Shown: positions 25,787 to 36,384, numbered from the stretch's first letter. The stretch: 64,000 bases of DNA from Pyrinomonadaceae bacterium (GCA_028284415.1 JANQRU010000004.1:1426001-1490000), one strand, 5' to 3'. The notes: generated by a model from the letters alone, not told the origin. Numbers and translations: made by a program.

Positions 25787-27055
25787 ATGAAAAGTAATGA
25801 CAAAAAGAAAATTGAACGCTACCGCTTTTGTAATTTGATAATTTTAGGAATCTTACTCAGCGTTTCAGCATTTGGAGTTTTTGCCCAACCGTCGAACTCT
25901 TCTGAAAATTTTTGTAATGAACAAGCCATCAAATTTAGAGAGAAAGAAACCAAGTCTGTTTCGCTTTTTAATAAATCAAAGAAAGGCTGGCAATCAGATG
26001 GCAAAATATATCCCTCAAACAGTAAAAGAAAATATAAGAAAAATGACATTTTTGTTTTGCGGGACGAAAGAGAAGCATTGCGTTTGGTTGAGGAAATGCT
26101 TAAGAACGGCGAAGCTGAAGATAATTTCCTGAAAAGCTTTCAGTGGGACAGATATGAAAATGATGTGTTGTTTGCTTTCAAATATATCAAATTATGCCGT
26201 CAGGAAGACTTTCAGGGCTTATATCGATCACTCGGACAACAGAGAAGGCAAACTTACCAACGTCTGGAAAGAATTAAAACATTGAGCAAAAAAGTGGAGG
26301 AGATTTACAAAAATGACGAAGCGGCATTCAAAGAGGCTTATGGAAGTCCAACAACCTTGCTTGAGCTTCTTGCAAGATCAAATCCCCGAAGTATTCCAAG
26401 CATTATAAAAAACTTGTTGGAATCAGCTATCGGCTCGCTAGAGATTTCTGAAATGACAGATTTGCTTCCCAGAATATTGGAAAGGTTTGAGGTTTTGACA
26501 TATTTAAAGGGCGGTTTACTTAAAAGATATGAATTCCATTTGAATATGCAAGACCAAATTCTTGAGAATCTTGGAGACGCTTATTTTGAAAGGGATTGCA
26601 AAAAATGTAAGAAGTTGTCATGCATTCAAATTCAAGACATTACCGGAAATGTAAAAATTTCATCTGCCCAAAATGGTGCAACTGTCATAAATGAATTCGA
26701 TTTTACCGTTTCATTCGATTCAGTACCGGAAGGGGTGGAAGTATGGTCTTATACCTTTCCGCCATTATCTAAACGGTTTTATTTTTTTCCGATTGACAAA
26801 AAGGGCAAGACCTCAGGGAGTTTTACAATGAAGATAAAGGTTACCCCATCTGGCGACGGTTACACTTTCGACCGGGGAGTTTTCCTTGCTGATGAGTGTA
26901 CGAGCAATGAGATAAGAAAGAAGATCAGCGGAACAATTAAACGTGAGATCAACGGAGAAAGCAAAAACGGTACTGTATACGGACCATTGAACTCGCTTCC
27001 AAAGGGTGTCAAGGTTTTGCAGAACATAAAGGAAAAACGATTACTTAAAAAATGA
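25787..27055 (+). CDS. secreted protein of unknown function
   Basis: 422 residues from ATG 25787, set by AAGGAG eight bases upstream; an in-frame TTG at 25745 falls inside the leader hairpin and is rejected. The signal peptide ends FGVFAQ. The N-terminal 270 residues are mainly helical and charged. A four-cysteine stretch (DCKKCKKLSCIQ) separates them from a C-terminal beta domain of about 130 residues (ITGNVKISSAQNG... to the end). No family is recognised. It converges with the esterase gene and stands alone. Confidence 0.65.
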   Translation: MKSNDKKKIERYRFCNLIILGILLSVSAFGVFAQPSNSSENFCNEQAIKFREKETKSVSLFNKSKKGWQSDGKIYPSNSKRKYKKNDIFVLRDEREALRLVEEMLKNGEAEDNFLKSFQWDRYENDVLFAFKYIKLCRQEDFQGLYRSLGQQRRQTYQRLERIKTLSKKVEEIYKNDEAAFKEAYGSPTTLLELLARSNPRSIPSIIKNLLESAIGSLEISEMTDLLPRILERFEVLTYLKGGLLKRYEFHLNMQDQILENLGDAYFERDCKKCKKLSCIQIQDITGNVKISSAQNGATVINEFDFTVSFDSVPEGVEVWSYTFPPLSKRFYFFPIDKKGKTSGSFTMKIKVTPSGDGYTFDRGVFLADECTSNEIRKKISGTIKREINGESKNGTVYGPLNSLPKGVKVLQNIKEKRLLKK

Positions 27056-27121
27056 GTTGAATAAACAGAAAACAAACATTAATCCTGATTAATCAATTAT
27101 AAGGTTGACCGGATTTATTTT

Positions 27122-27826
27122 TTATCTTTTTTTTGTTTCAAGCCAATTTCGCATATCTTTACGCATTTCATTAGTGATCTCGTGTTTGGCTTTATATTTT
27201 AACGATTCAAAATTCGGCAAATAGTCATCTAACTTTTGCTTAAATTTTTTGAATTTTTCGAGTGGATAAAATTCATCATTGTCGCTGTAAAGATAAAATG
27301 TTTCGGCATTTGTCGGCTTATAAAGTTCGCTTAAGTCCATATCGGAAGGAATTCCACCGCAAACTCCGATGATTCCTTTCAAGGCATTTTGATGCGTAAA
27401 GGCGAAACGAAAATTTAATGCACAAGCTTGGGAGAATCCGTAGAGAAAAACTTTTGATTTATCGATGGTTTCATCGCTCGCGAGTTTTTTAATGACATCC
27501 AAAACAAATTTGTGGTGAAGTGCGACGGATTCTTGGGCTTTGTAATCTGTCAGCCAGCCGAATGCTAATTTGTATTCGCCTTTTCCTGCCTCACGCCAGA
27601 ATTTATTCGGTGCTTGGAGTGATGCAATGACAAAATTCTCAGGTGCAATCAGTTTTGCTTCACGCATCATATAATTTTTGTGGGCGGCGTAACCGTGAAT
27701 CGAAATAAGAAGCGGGGCGTTTTTCTCGGCGTTGTCGGGAACGTATAAATCGTAATAAAGATTTATTTCGGCAGTTACTGATTCGTCTGTTTTAAGCATA
27801 GATTTTATTCGATTATCTTTAACCAT
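27122..27826 (-). CDS. alpha/beta hydrolase, carboxylesterase/phospholipase type
   Basis: 234 residues (225 if translation starts at the second ATG, 27799, which seems equally likely). The fold is that of small serine esterases: LLISIHGYAAHKNYMMRE, a nucleophile elbow GFSQACALNF, the acid near YSDNDEFYP and a late histidine in KHEITNEM. It is cytoplasmic and has no signal peptide. The 27826 start overlaps the methyltransferase gene by 22 bp; either start implies coupled translation with that gene. Confidence 0.8.
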   Translation of the reverse strand: MVKDNRIKSMLKTDESVTAEINLYYDLYVPDNAEKNAPLLISIHGYAAHKNYMMREAKLIAPENFVIASLQAPNKFWREAGKGEYKLAFGWLTDYKAQESVALHHKFVLDVIKKLASDETIDKSKVFLYGFSQACALNFRFAFTHQNALKGIIGVCGGIPSDMDLSELYKPTNAETFYLYSDNDEFYPLEKFKKFKQKLDDYLPNFESLKYKAKHEITNEMRKDMRNWLETKKR

Positions 27827-28602
27827 TCTTCCGGACTTATTGCACCATGCGGAACTCTCGAACGCAGAATTTTATACTTCTTTTTCTCAAAGCCTTTTAG
27901 CTCTTTTTTGAAAACAACATAGGGAATCATTTTAGCCAAACGGCTGTAAAGTTTGAGTTTATGCTTACGATGTTGCCAACCTTTTCGCTCATCTTTATGG
28001 AATTGAGCCCAGGCAATTGAGCCGACGAAACCACACGCACCGAAATTTGGTGAAAGCAAGATATCTTCCATCACAACGCGAATTCCGCCATCAAATTCGT
28101 GCAAAACATCGTGAACTGCAACGATTGCCCCATCTTCTAAATGATCGGCAAATCCGTCAAAATCGAGTTTTGTTCCTTTATATGTATGATCGCCGTCAAT
28201 CCACAAGAGGCGAAGCGGTTTATCCCAGGTTTTAGCTAACTCGTAAGAAAATGTTTGATGAAAATTGATCTTATCTGCAACGCCCATTTTCTCTATGTTT
28301 TTTTGAAAATCTGGAAATGATGAAGCATCGCCCTTAAGATCAGGATCGGTTTCCGAAGGTGCGATCATCGGGTCAACTGCATTAACGATTGCATTATCGG
28401 TCAAAGCGGCGGCTTTGGCTAAAATTGTAGTTGATTTTCCCTTAAAACTTCCGATCTCTAAAATTTCACCTTTTGCAGTTGGAACAGCCGCAAGCAATGC
28501 GAGAAAGCGAATTTCTTTCGGAGTCAGATAGCCTTCAACAGATTCTATTTCCTGCAAAAGATTTTCGGTAAATTCCTCAAAGTTTTCGGGAAGTTTTTTC
28601 AT
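27805..28602 (-). CDS. class I SAM-dependent methyltransferase
   Basis: 265 residues from ATG 28602; a TTG one codon earlier is possible. Motif I is ILEIGSFKGKST (AdoMet-binding loop), followed by NAVDP at the end of strand 2. LLWIDGDHTYKGTKLDFDGF and IVAVHDVLHEFDGG follow, the pattern of the Methyltransf_24/CmcI-like group with its DxDH element. These enzymes often act on sugars of surface glycans or secondary metabolites. It diverges from the O-antigen ligase-like gene, consistent with a glycan role, but the substrate is not known. Confidence 0.82.
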   Translation of the reverse strand: MKKLPENFEEFTENLLQEIESVEGYLTPKEIRFLALLAAVPTAKGEILEIGSFKGKSTTILAKAAALTDNAIVNAVDPMIAPSETDPDLKGDASSFPDFQKNIEKMGVADKINFHQTFSYELAKTWDKPLRLLWIDGDHTYKGTKLDFDGFADHLEDGAIVAVHDVLHEFDGGIRVVMEDILLSPNFGACGFVGSIAWAQFHKDERKGWQHRKHKLKLYSRLAKMIPYVVFKKELKGFEKKKYKILRSRVPHGAISPEEWLKIIE

Positions 28603-28710
28603 CAATTTGTCAGACTACTTTAGTAAATGCAAAAATGTCAAAATTAGCTACACCAAAAGAAGACAAAATTAAAAAAGCAAAAGATAAAAACAAATGTATC
28701 TGAACATTTC

Positions 28711-30297
28711 ATGGAAAATGTCCTAAAAAAACTTGACTTGATTGCGGGAATTAATACTGAAAAAACAATCGCTTTGTGGTTGGAGAGGTTAGCTTTCTTA
28801 TTTCTCATTTTGATGACCTTAATGGCACCTCATTCCATTGCCGCAACTCAGATTGCTTATATCTTGGGAATGATTTTCTGGATAGCACGATTTTTTATCA
28901 AGCCCCGTCCAAAGTTTATTAAAACCGCACTTTTTATTCCATTTTTGGCGTTTGGCATTTGGGCAATAATTTCTGCTGCCTTTTCTTATGCTCCTGACAT
29001 TTCTTTTGACAAACTTCGTAATGTTTCGCTGTTTTTGATCTTCTTTTTCGTTATCAACAATTTACGGACAATTAAGTCTGTAAAACTTATTGCCTTTGCT
29101 CTGATCTTTTCTTGTATGGTCAGCGTCATCTGGACTCCGGTTGAGCGTGTGATCGGGCGCGGTGTTGAGATTCAGGGGGTTAAAGCCGAAAGCCCTCTAG
29201 CAAAAGCTGAAATGATCCAAGGCGATACGATCGTCAAAGTTAATGGTAAAAAAGCATCTTCACCAGAACAGGTTTTGGCAGAATTTGAGGAGAACGAAGT
29301 TGTTAAAATTAATCTCTATCGTCCTGATTTTTATTTGGATGTAGATGTTAAAAGGATCGATTTGCTGGATGGAAAAACAGCGAATGAAAAATTAGGTTTT
29401 GAAAGCTGGAAGCGTAGCAGAAATTGGCGTTCAGCCGGATTTTACGGACATTATGCGACATTTGCTGAAGTTTTGCAGTTGATCGCTTCGCTGGCTTTCG
29501 GGTTATTTATCGCTGGATTTGGTCTGAAGAGAAGTGTGAGAGAGGGAGAGAGGGAGAGAGGGAGTGAAGGAGTTATATTTAATAGACTTTCTCGTCCTAT
29601 TGCTCCTTCTCTTCATCCCGCCTTCTCTTTGTCTCACATTCTTTTATTTATTTGTGTAGCAATGATGGCTTTGGCTTTACTTTTAACAGTTACGCGAGCT
29701 TCGCAGGCAGCGTTTATGGTTTCGGCATTTTCGATTGTTTTGCTTGGTGCTTCACGGAAAACATTTTTGATTTTGCTTGCAGTTGCGATTCCTTTAGTTA
29801 TTGGCGGGCTTATATTTTTGCAGCAATCACGACAAACTAACTTTTTTGATTCGACTGATAATTCGACGACTTGGAGACAGACTGTTTATCGAGAAGGCTT
29901 TAAATTATGGACGAAAAACACTAGGCATTTTATTCTTGGTGTCGGGATGGATTCGATCAAGCGTTACAAAGATGAATGGGGATTATTTGACAACGGTAAA
30001 TTACCGCCCGGACATTTTCATTCGACGCCTCTGCAACTTGTTGTTGAAAGAGGCTTATCGGCATTGCTCTTATGGCTTTTGATTTTGGGAATTTATAAAT
30101 TAAAAATGTTCAAAATCTTAAGACAAAATAATTTTAAGGATTGGATAGAAAAAGGGATTATTTTAGGTGCTTTTGGCGGAATGGTTGGGTTTTTTGTCAG
30201 TGGCTTAGTTCATTATAATTTGGGTGATGCAGAAGTTGCGATGATCTTCTTCTTGATAATGGCTTTGGCAATTCGCATTGTTCGGGAGAGGGAGTGA
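28711..30297 (+). CDS. O-antigen ligase/polymerase family membrane protein with PDZ-like insertion
   Basis: 528 residues with about ten membrane helices. The Wzy_C/WaaL block is in the second half: a periplasmic loop with FYGHYATF, then RASQAAFMVS, FILGVGMDSIK and HFHSTPLQLVVERG. These proteins join or polymerise surface glycans on the periplasmic side. Residues about 148-216, between membrane helices, read as a PDZ domain (GVEIQGVKAESPLAKAEMIQGDTIVKVNGKKA). Residues 275-290 (RSVREGERERGSEGV) are encoded by a GA-rich octamer array, and the last codons lie in another copy of it. It is weakly spaced from the divergent methyltransferase gene. Confidence 0.82.
   Translation: MENVLKKLDLIAGINTEKTIALWLERLAFLFLILMTLMAPHSIAATQIAYILGMIFWIARFFIKPRPKFIKTALFIPFLAFGIWAIISAAFSYAPDISFDKLRNVSLFLIFFFVINNLRTIKSVKLIAFALIFSCMVSVIWTPVERVIGRGVEIQGVKAESPLAKAEMIQGDTIVKVNGKKASSPEQVLAEFEENEVVKINLYRPDFYLDVDVKRIDLLDGKTANEKLGFESWKRSRNWRSAGFYGHYATFAEVLQLIASLAFGLFIAGFGLKRSVREGERERGSEGVIFNRLSRPIAPSLHPAFSLSHILLFICVAMMALALLLTVTRASQAAFMVSAFSIVLLGASRKTFLILLAVAIPLVIGGLIFLQQSRQTNFFDSTDNSTTWRQTVYREGFKLWTKNTRHFILGVGMDSIKRYKDEWGLFDNGKLPPGHFHSTPLQLVVERGLSALLLWLLILGIYKLKMFKILRQNNFKDWIEKGIILGAFGGMVGFFVSGLVHYNLGDAEVAMIFFLIMALAIRIVRERE
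29538..29564. repeat. octamer array GAGAGAGG x3 inside the O-antigen ligase-like gene
   Basis: Three exact GAGAGAGG units plus GAG, 24 bp or eight codons, encode the Arg/Glu-rich loop. Related units occur, partly inverted, at 30286-30347. Confidence 0.8.
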
Positions 30298-30347
30298 CGA
30301 AATGATTCAGTTTTCTTTCACTCCTTCTCTCCCTCTCTCCCTCTCTC
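30286..30347. repeat. inverted copies of the GA octamer forming a hairpin at the gene end
   Basis: GAGAGGGAGTGA (30286-30297), which includes the ligase-like gene's TGA stop, pairs 11 of 12 bases with TCACTCCTTCTC at 30318. It is followed by two CCTCTCTC units (30332-30347), the reverse complement of the array at 29538. No T-tract follows, so classical termination is doubtful. Confidence 0.65.
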
Positions 30348-30354
30348 CATCCCA

Positions 30355-33300
30355 TCAAGCTACTACTTTTTCTCGATCAATTTCATGACGGTCAATTTTT
30401 AAGTAGAGACCTCGACGCGTTAAACCCAATTCTTTAGCAACGCGGGATATATTTCCTCCATGTCTCCTGAGAGCATCAACAATCATTTGTTTTTCCAGTT
30501 CGGCAACGGCTTCTTCAAGAGTTGAGCCTTTTGTCCCAACGCTGTATGTTCCGACTGAACCGGGTTGGGACATTATCGGAGTTACATTACTTCCTTCGGT
30601 TGGAGCGAGCGGTGTTGCGTTTCGTTTTAATTCGGGCGAAAGATGTTCGGGAGTAATTACCTCGCCATCTTGAGCTCTAGCAACAATTCTCTGCACTTCA
30701 TTACAGAGTTGGCGAACATTTCCTTCCCAATCACAAACCATTAATAAATCAATAGTTTGCGGAGTTATTTGAATATCTCGCTTGTGAAATCGGCTCGAAT
30801 AATGATTGACGTAATAATTAACGATCGGTTCGATCTCAGAGCGTCTTTCCCGCAAGGGGGGCACGCGAAGTCGTATAACATTGAGGCGATAATATAAATC
30901 TTCGCGGAACAAGCCTTTTTCGACCTGCTTCTCCAAATCCATATTGGTCGCGGCAATAATTCTTACATCAACCTTTATTGGCTCTTTTTCACCAAGCGGT
31001 TGAACCTCGCCTTCTTGCAAGAAACGCAGAAGTTTTGGTTGAACATCGAGCGGTAAATCTCCAACTTCATCTAAAAATAGAGTTCCGCCATCGGCTGTTC
31101 GAATTACACCCGGCGAATCTTGTGCGGCACCTGTAAAAGCTCCTTTTTTGTAGCCAAAGAGATGACCTTCAGCCAGCTCTTTTGGAACAGCGGTACAGTT
31201 AAATGGAACAAAAACTCGATCTTTGCGGTTTGAGACAGTATGAATAGCTCTTGAAACCAATTCTTTACCAGTTCCTGATTCGCCCGTGACGAGAACAGTT
31301 ACATCTGATGAACGGATTTTATAAACTTCCTCGACAAGTTCTGTCATTGCGGGTGATGAGTGTATAAATCCGGGCATCAAACTTTGTGACGTGAAAGGGC
31401 TGATTTCCTCTTCAGATTCTTGGAATCTATCTTTATCGCGCAACGCACAAACGTCCATCCCAAGTTCGACGACTCTTAAAAGCGGCTTTACTTCGCTACC
31501 GTTCAGCAAAGTTGCTCCCGAACGCGGATAAAGCATAAGCATTGCGGGAGGAGCATTTGAGGTTTTTAGTGGAAAGACAGAAATATTTTTGGTCTTAGCA
31601 AAAGTTTCTAAATCGTTATTTCCTCTCGCATCATTTAGTTTGTCGAGCAGAGCAGAGCTTTCCGCCGGAGTGTAACCATGTGTGATGAATGGATAATACC
31701 TATTTTGTTCATTTATCTCAGCAACTACTATGCGTCTAGCCTTGCTTTCTTGTTGCAAAATAGATGTTAATTCACGAAATAAAAGTTCGCGTGAAGCAGT
31801 CGCTTCAGCAAGTCTCTGCATTAAAAGTTGAGAACTTACCGAGGACTCTTCATCATCTTTTGTTCCTTCCGTTTTTAAATTGTCAATTTTAGATTCAGCA
31901 GCTTTATAAAGATGATTAACACCGAGTTTTCGAAAAACTTCGCTGGCAGATATAAAATGTTTTGAGGCTTTCTTGGGCTGACTTTCCGAAAGCGATGTGC
32001 CGATCAGATAGTGTGCCAAAGCCATATGATATAAATCTTCTGCTGCTTGAAAGATTGTCAGGCTTCGATTGAAATGGTACGTAGCAGTCTTCTTATCGTT
32101 TTTCTCTAGGGCTATTAAACCCTTAATTCTTTGGATATTTCCCAAAACAAAGAAATCATCTTCAGAATCATTTTCTTCCATTTCCAGCAGAGCGTTTTCG
32201 CTTTGTTTAAATTTTCCTTGTTTGAATAATCCCTCTGCAAGCACTAATCCAGCCATATTGGCATATTGCATCTCGCCCATATTTTCGCACAAATCAATTG
32301 TCTTCTGTGCTTGCTCAATGGCTTTGGCGGGTTGGTCTTGAGCAAGAAAACATCTCGCAAGAGTACGCATCGCTTGAATTGCATACCAATCTTTTTTGCG
32401 TTCTTCGGCAATTTCTATCCCTTCTTTAAGTAATTCTTTGGCTTCATCGAGTTCGCCACGCAGAAGCTTTAACTCTCCAAGCGAATCCAAAATCCCGGCG
32501 ATATGTGCGTGGTCAACTTCGATGGCGATTTCCAAGGCTTTCTGGATTACATCTTCCGCTTTCATCCAATCGCCAAGAAGCATCAGGTTAATGCCCAGAT
32601 TATTATAAGCAGCAACCGTTTGAACCTTGTGTTCGGTCTGTGAGAAAAACTCAATTGATTTTTCGAGACAGGTAATTCCATCGTGAGGGCGACGCAAGAA
32701 CCAATAAACCCCAGACATATCTGAGTAGAGTTTACCCATCAAAAATGGAGCAGAGCGGTCGCCAATAATTTTTACAGCTAGTTGGTAGCTTTCGAGGGCT
32801 TTTTTATTGTTGCCTTCCTGAGCATATGCAGTTGCAGCTTCCCTGTAAGCCTCAGCCATTCCGCGCCAGTCGCCGTTTTCCCTGTAATAATCAAGAGCTT
32901 TTTGAGCATTATCTCTGGCAATCGGATATTCATTTAGCTTTCTATAAACTCTTGAAAGAGAAATATAGATCTCGCCATAGAGATGCGTGAGCAGAGCTTC
33001 CTGTGCAATTTCAAGAGAATAATTAAGAAGTGTAACGGCTTTTGGATGTTCATTATTATTGTTTAGAGCGATCGCCAATTGGTTAATGATCTTAATTTGG
33101 GTTTCCAGATCGAGTTTGCCCAAAAGCTTTTCGTTATCATACTTGTCTATGACTTCCAGCGAACGTTTATACTCGCCTTTTGTTTCAAGGGTATATGAAA
33201 GCAATCTGTAGATCAGAGCTTCATTGTCAGGTGTGTGCGTATAGTCTTCTAGCGTGTCGGTAAGAATCGTTTCTGCTTTACTTGAAAGCCCTTCATTTAG

Positions 33301-33438
33301 GTGATCTTCTACTTCCGTAAAGATTTGTTGCAAACTTTCATCCGAAATACGTTTTCTACGACGATCACGCATTTTAGATAAAGCGTCTAAAGCAGACGAC
33401 TTTTTGACAGTTTTGGTCGAAAGCGTTTCCTTGTTCAT
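30355..33438 (-). CDS. TPR-containing sigma-54-dependent activator (bEBP)
   Basis: 1027 residues. Residues about 30-520 are tetratricopeptide repeats of the kind seen in MalT- or Rap-like sensors (many W/Y-G-A-Y spacings). About 540-660 is a GAF-like region. Residues about 690-915 are the AAA+ core: Walker A GESGTGKE, the sigma-54 contact loop GAFTGA, Walker B GGTLFLDEVGDLP and the R-finger segment. The last 45 residues are a Fis-type helix-turn-helix (ISRVAKELGLTRRGLYLKI). It opens promoters bound by sigma-54 RNA polymerase. It diverges from the glucosidase gene across 234 bp; no clear -24/-12 element was found there. Confidence 0.92.
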   Translation of the reverse strand: MNKETLSTKTVKKSSALDALSKMRDRRRKRISDESLQQIFTEVEDHLNEGLSSKAETILTDTLEDYTHTPDNEALIYRLLSYTLETKGEYKRSLEVIDKYDNEKLLGKLDLETQIKIINQLAIALNNNNEHPKAVTLLNYSLEIAQEALLTHLYGEIYISLSRVYRKLNEYPIARDNAQKALDYYRENGDWRGMAEAYREAATAYAQEGNNKKALESYQLAVKIIGDRSAPFLMGKLYSDMSGVYWFLRRPHDGITCLEKSIEFFSQTEHKVQTVAAYNNLGINLMLLGDWMKAEDVIQKALEIAIEVDHAHIAGILDSLGELKLLRGELDEAKELLKEGIEIAEERKKDWYAIQAMRTLARCFLAQDQPAKAIEQAQKTIDLCENMGEMQYANMAGLVLAEGLFKQGKFKQSENALLEMEENDSEDDFFVLGNIQRIKGLIALEKNDKKTATYHFNRSLTIFQAAEDLYHMALAHYLIGTSLSESQPKKASKHFISASEVFRKLGVNHLYKAAESKIDNLKTEGTKDDEESSVSSQLLMQRLAEATASRELLFRELTSILQQESKARRIVVAEINEQNRYYPFITHGYTPAESSALLDKLNDARGNNDLETFAKTKNISVFPLKTSNAPPAMLMLYPRSGATLLNGSEVKPLLRVVELGMDVCALRDKDRFQESEEEISPFTSQSLMPGFIHSSPAMTELVEEVYKIRSSDVTVLVTGESGTGKELVSRAIHTVSNRKDRVFVPFNCTAVPKELAEGHLFGYKKGAFTGAAQDSPGVIRTADGGTLFLDEVGDLPLDVQPKLLRFLQEGEVQPLGEKEPIKVDVRIIAATNMDLEKQVEKGLFREDLYYRLNVIRLRVPPLRERRSEIEPIVNYYVNHYSSRFHKRDIQITPQTIDLLMVCDWEGNVRQLCNEVQRIVARAQDGEVITPEHLSPELKRNATPLAPTEGSNVTPIMSQPGSVGTYSVGTKGSTLEEAVAELEKQMIVDALRRHGGNISRVAKELGLTRRGLYLKIDRHEIDREKVVA

Positions 33439-33672
33439 TGTTTCGGTAATCTAATTAAATGCTTAATAAAAAAAGTTTTTCACTATTTTTATGTTAGAAA
33501 TCAATGAAAGGGGGTGATTCCTCTGAACCAAGTTTGCTCTGAATTTACCAAAATTTAACATCTGAGTCTATTTTTTTGAGGATTAAGGAAAGAAAGGCTA
33601 GACGAATCAAGAAATAATATGACATCCTTTTAATATATTTATAAATAAACAAGAAATGAGGTAAAGACTAAA

Positions 33673-36351
33673 TTGACGGCAGAAAAAAAACGTCTTGAAG
33701 CGGCGGATAAACGCGAAAAGGATTGGAAACTTTGGGGATGCTATGTCAGCGAAAGAGCTTGGGGGACAGTCCGCGAAGATTATTCTCCAGACGGCTCAGC
33801 TTGGGATTATTTTCCTTTTGAGCATTCACATCTGAAGGCATTTCGTTGGAATGAAGACGGAATTGCAGGTATTTGTGACAGAACGCAAAAGATTTGCTTT
33901 GCAGTTTCTTTTTGGAATGGTAAGGACAAAATTCTAAAAGATCGCCTCTTTGGTCTTTCGGGACCCGAGGGAAATCACGCCGAGGATGTAAAAGAATATT
34001 ATTATTATCTTGATTCAACTCCGACACATTCATATATGAAATACCTCTACAAATATCCGCAAGAGGCATTTCCTTATGAAAACTTAAAACAGGAAAATCA
34101 AAGACGCAATAAAACCCAACCTGAATATGAATTAATTGATACAGGAGTCTTCGATAAAGATAAATACTTCGATATTTTTATCGAGTATGCAAAAGATGAT
34201 TTTGATGACATTTGCATAAAAATAACCGCCGTTAACCGGTCCGAAAATTCTGCTCCGCTTCACATTTTACCGACGGTCTGGTTTCGCAACACATGGTCTT
34301 GGTTTGATAATGCCAAAAAGCCTCTGATGAAGGAAACTGGCACTGACGCAGAAAATCTTTCTTCAATTCAAATCAAAGAAGAAAAACGTGGAACTTACAG
34401 GCTTTTGTGCGAAGGTTCTTCACAGCTTTTATTTACAGAAAATGAAACAAACTATGAAAGTCTTTACGGTTCTGAAAATGAATCTGAATATACAAAAGAC
34501 GGCATAGCCGAATTTGTCATAAATAACAAAGATGGTGCGGTCAATCCTAAACAAAGTGGCACAAAGGCTTCTGCACATTATGTGCTGAATTTGCCTGCTG
34601 GCGGAAAAGAAGTCGTTTACCTGCGTCTCAGCGGGCAAGAATCTACCAATAAAAAATCTTTTGCATCCCACGATGAGTTTATCAAGGACTGCGAATCTGT
34701 TTTCGAAAAAAGAATAAAAGAAGCAGACGACTTTTATGCTGAAATAATTCCCGATAATTTAAATGACGACGCAAAAAATGTTATGCGGCAATCGCTTGCG
34801 GGAATGCTCTGGTCGAAGCAGTTTTATCATTATGTTGTAAAGGATTGGCTTGAAGGTGATCCGGCGTTTTCTCAACCACCACAGGAGCGAAAGAATGGTA
34901 GAAATTCGCACTGGACACATCTGTACAATGACGATGTAGTTTCGATGCCAGACAAATGGGAATATCCTTGGTACGCCGCGTGGGATTTAGCTTTTCATTG
35001 CATACCTTTAGCAGTCTTAGATCCCGGATTTGCAAAAAGACAATTAGTTTTGCTACTTCGTGAATGGTATTTGCATCCAAATGGACAGATACCTGCTTAT
35101 GAATGGGCTTTTGATGATGTAAATCCGCCCGTCCACGCTTGGGCAGCATTGCGTGTTTACCAAATCGAACGCAAACACAAAGGCAAAGGTGATCGTGCAT
35201 TTTTAGAGAAGATTTTTCATAAGCTCTTGTTGAATTTTACTTGGTGGGTAAATCGCAAAGATTCCGAAGGTGACAACGTTTTCGAAGGCGGATTTTTAGG
35301 CTTGGATAACATTGGGGTTTTTGATAGAAGTGCCGATTTGCCAACGGGCGGACATCTCGAACAATCGGATGGAACATCATGGATGGCGATGTATTGTCTG
35401 AATATGCTGGCGATTGCTCTAGAACTCGCAAATGAAGATAGTGTTTACGAAGACGTTGCAAGTAAATTTTTTGAACATTTCGTTTATATATCCGACGCGA
35501 TGAACAATCTTGGGCACGAAGATACGGAACTTTGGGATGAACGCGATGGATTTTATTACGATGTCTTGCATCTTCCGGGAGATTACAACGTCCGCTTGAA
35601 AGTTCGCTCAATGGTTGGACTGATTCCGCTTTTTGCTGTTGAAACTTTAGAAGAAGAATGGCTTGATAAATTGCCTGATTTTAAGCGTCGGACGGATTGG
35701 TTTTTAGAAAATCGTCCCGAAATGATAGATGACATTGCTTGTATGAAGGCGGAAGGTGAAAAAAATAGAAGGCTTTTAGCACTTATAAATCCCGATCGCC
35801 TGAAAAGAGTTTTGCGGGTGATGCTTTCGGAAAATGAATTTTTATCGGAATACGGAATTCGTGCCCTATCGCGTTATCACAAAACCCGTCCGTACGAATT
35901 TCACGCAGGGGGGCATACTTACAAAGTTGAATATGAACCTGGTGAATCAAAAAGCAAAATGTTTGGTGGAAATTCAAATTGGCGGGGTCCGATCTGGTTT
36001 CCGATGAACTATTTGATAATCGAATCACTCCAGAAATTTGACCATTATTTTGGTGAAGATTTTAAGGTTGAATTCCCGACGGGTTCAGAACGTATGCTCA
36101 CGCTTTGGGAAGTATCGCAGGAACTCGAAAAACGTCTAACGCATATTTTCTTAAAGGATGAAGAGGGAAGACGTGCGGTTTTCGGTAATGATGAAAAATT
36201 CCAGACGGATGAACATTTCAGAGATTACCCGCTTTTTTACGAGTATTTTCACGGCGACAATGGTTCGGGTTTAGGGGCGAGTCATCAGACTGGGTGGACT
36301 GGTTTGATCGGAAAGATTCTCAAGCAAATCGGGGAGTATGAAAATAAATAG
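33673..36351 (+). CDS. GH63/MGH1-like glucosidase
   Basis: 892 residues, cytoplasmic, starting with TTG 33673; GAGGT lies ten bases upstream and no ATG is in range. The protein is an (alpha/alpha)6-barrel glycosidase of the type found in bacteria as 'glucosidase' and related to GH63. Conserved stretches include [64 protein letters not shown] with a likely catalytic acid, [19 protein letters not shown] and [14 protein letters not shown]. It likely acts on short alpha-glucosides, such as mannosylglycerate-like or trehalose-like compounds, but this is unproven. It is divergent from the sigma-54 activator and 33 bp upstream of the VWA gene. Confidence 0.85.
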   Translation: MTAEKKRLEAADKREKDWKLWGCYVSERAWGTVREDYSPDGSAWDYFPFEHSHLKAFRWNEDGIAGICDRTQKICFAVSFWNGKDKILKDRLFGLSGPEGNHAEDVKEYYYYLDSTPTHSYMKYLYKYPQEAFPYENLKQENQRRNKTQPEYELIDTGVFDKDKYFDIFIEYAKDDFDDICIKITAVNRSENSAPLHILPTVWFRNTWSWFDNAKKPLMKETGTDAENLSSIQIKEEKRGTYRLLCEGSSQLLFTENETNYESLYGSENESEYTKDGIAEFVINNKDGAVNPKQSGTKASAHYVLNLPAGGKEVVYLRLSGQESTNKKSFASHDEFIKDCESVFEKRIKEADDFYAEIIPDNLNDDAKNVMRQSLAGMLWSKQFYHYVVKDWLEGDPAFSQPPQERKNGRNSHWTHLYNDDVVSMPDKWEYPWYAAWDLAFHCIPLAVLDPGFAKRQLVLLLREWYLHPNGQIPAYEWAFDDVNPPVHAWAALRVYQIERKHKGKGDRAFLEKIFHKLLLNFTWWVNRKDSEGDNVFEGGFLGLDNIGVFDRSADLPTGGHLEQSDGTSWMAMYCLNMLAIALELANEDSVYEDVASKFFEHFVYISDAMNNLGHEDTELWDERDGFYYDVLHLPGDYNVRLKVRSMVGLIPLFAVETLEEEWLDKLPDFKRRTDWFLENRPEMIDDIACMKAEGEKNRRLLALINPDRLKRVLRVMLSENEFLSEYGIRALSRYHKTRPYEFHAGGHTYKVEYEPGESKSKMFGGNSNWRGPIWFPMNYLIIESLQKFDHYFGEDFKVEFPTGSERMLTLWEVSQELEKRLTHIFLKDEEGRRAVFGNDEKFQTDEHFRDYPLFYEYFHGDNGSGLGASHQTGWTGLIGKILKQIGEYENK

Positions 36352-36384
36352 ATTGCAAGGGTTTTAGAATAAGGAGGGTTTGAT

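Noticed and set aside
33439-33672. Sigma-54 promoter between activator and glucosidase genes
   Set aside because: No TGGCAC-N5-TTGC-like element was found; only a GGGGGTGATT stretch at 33510-33519 without a start codon in position.
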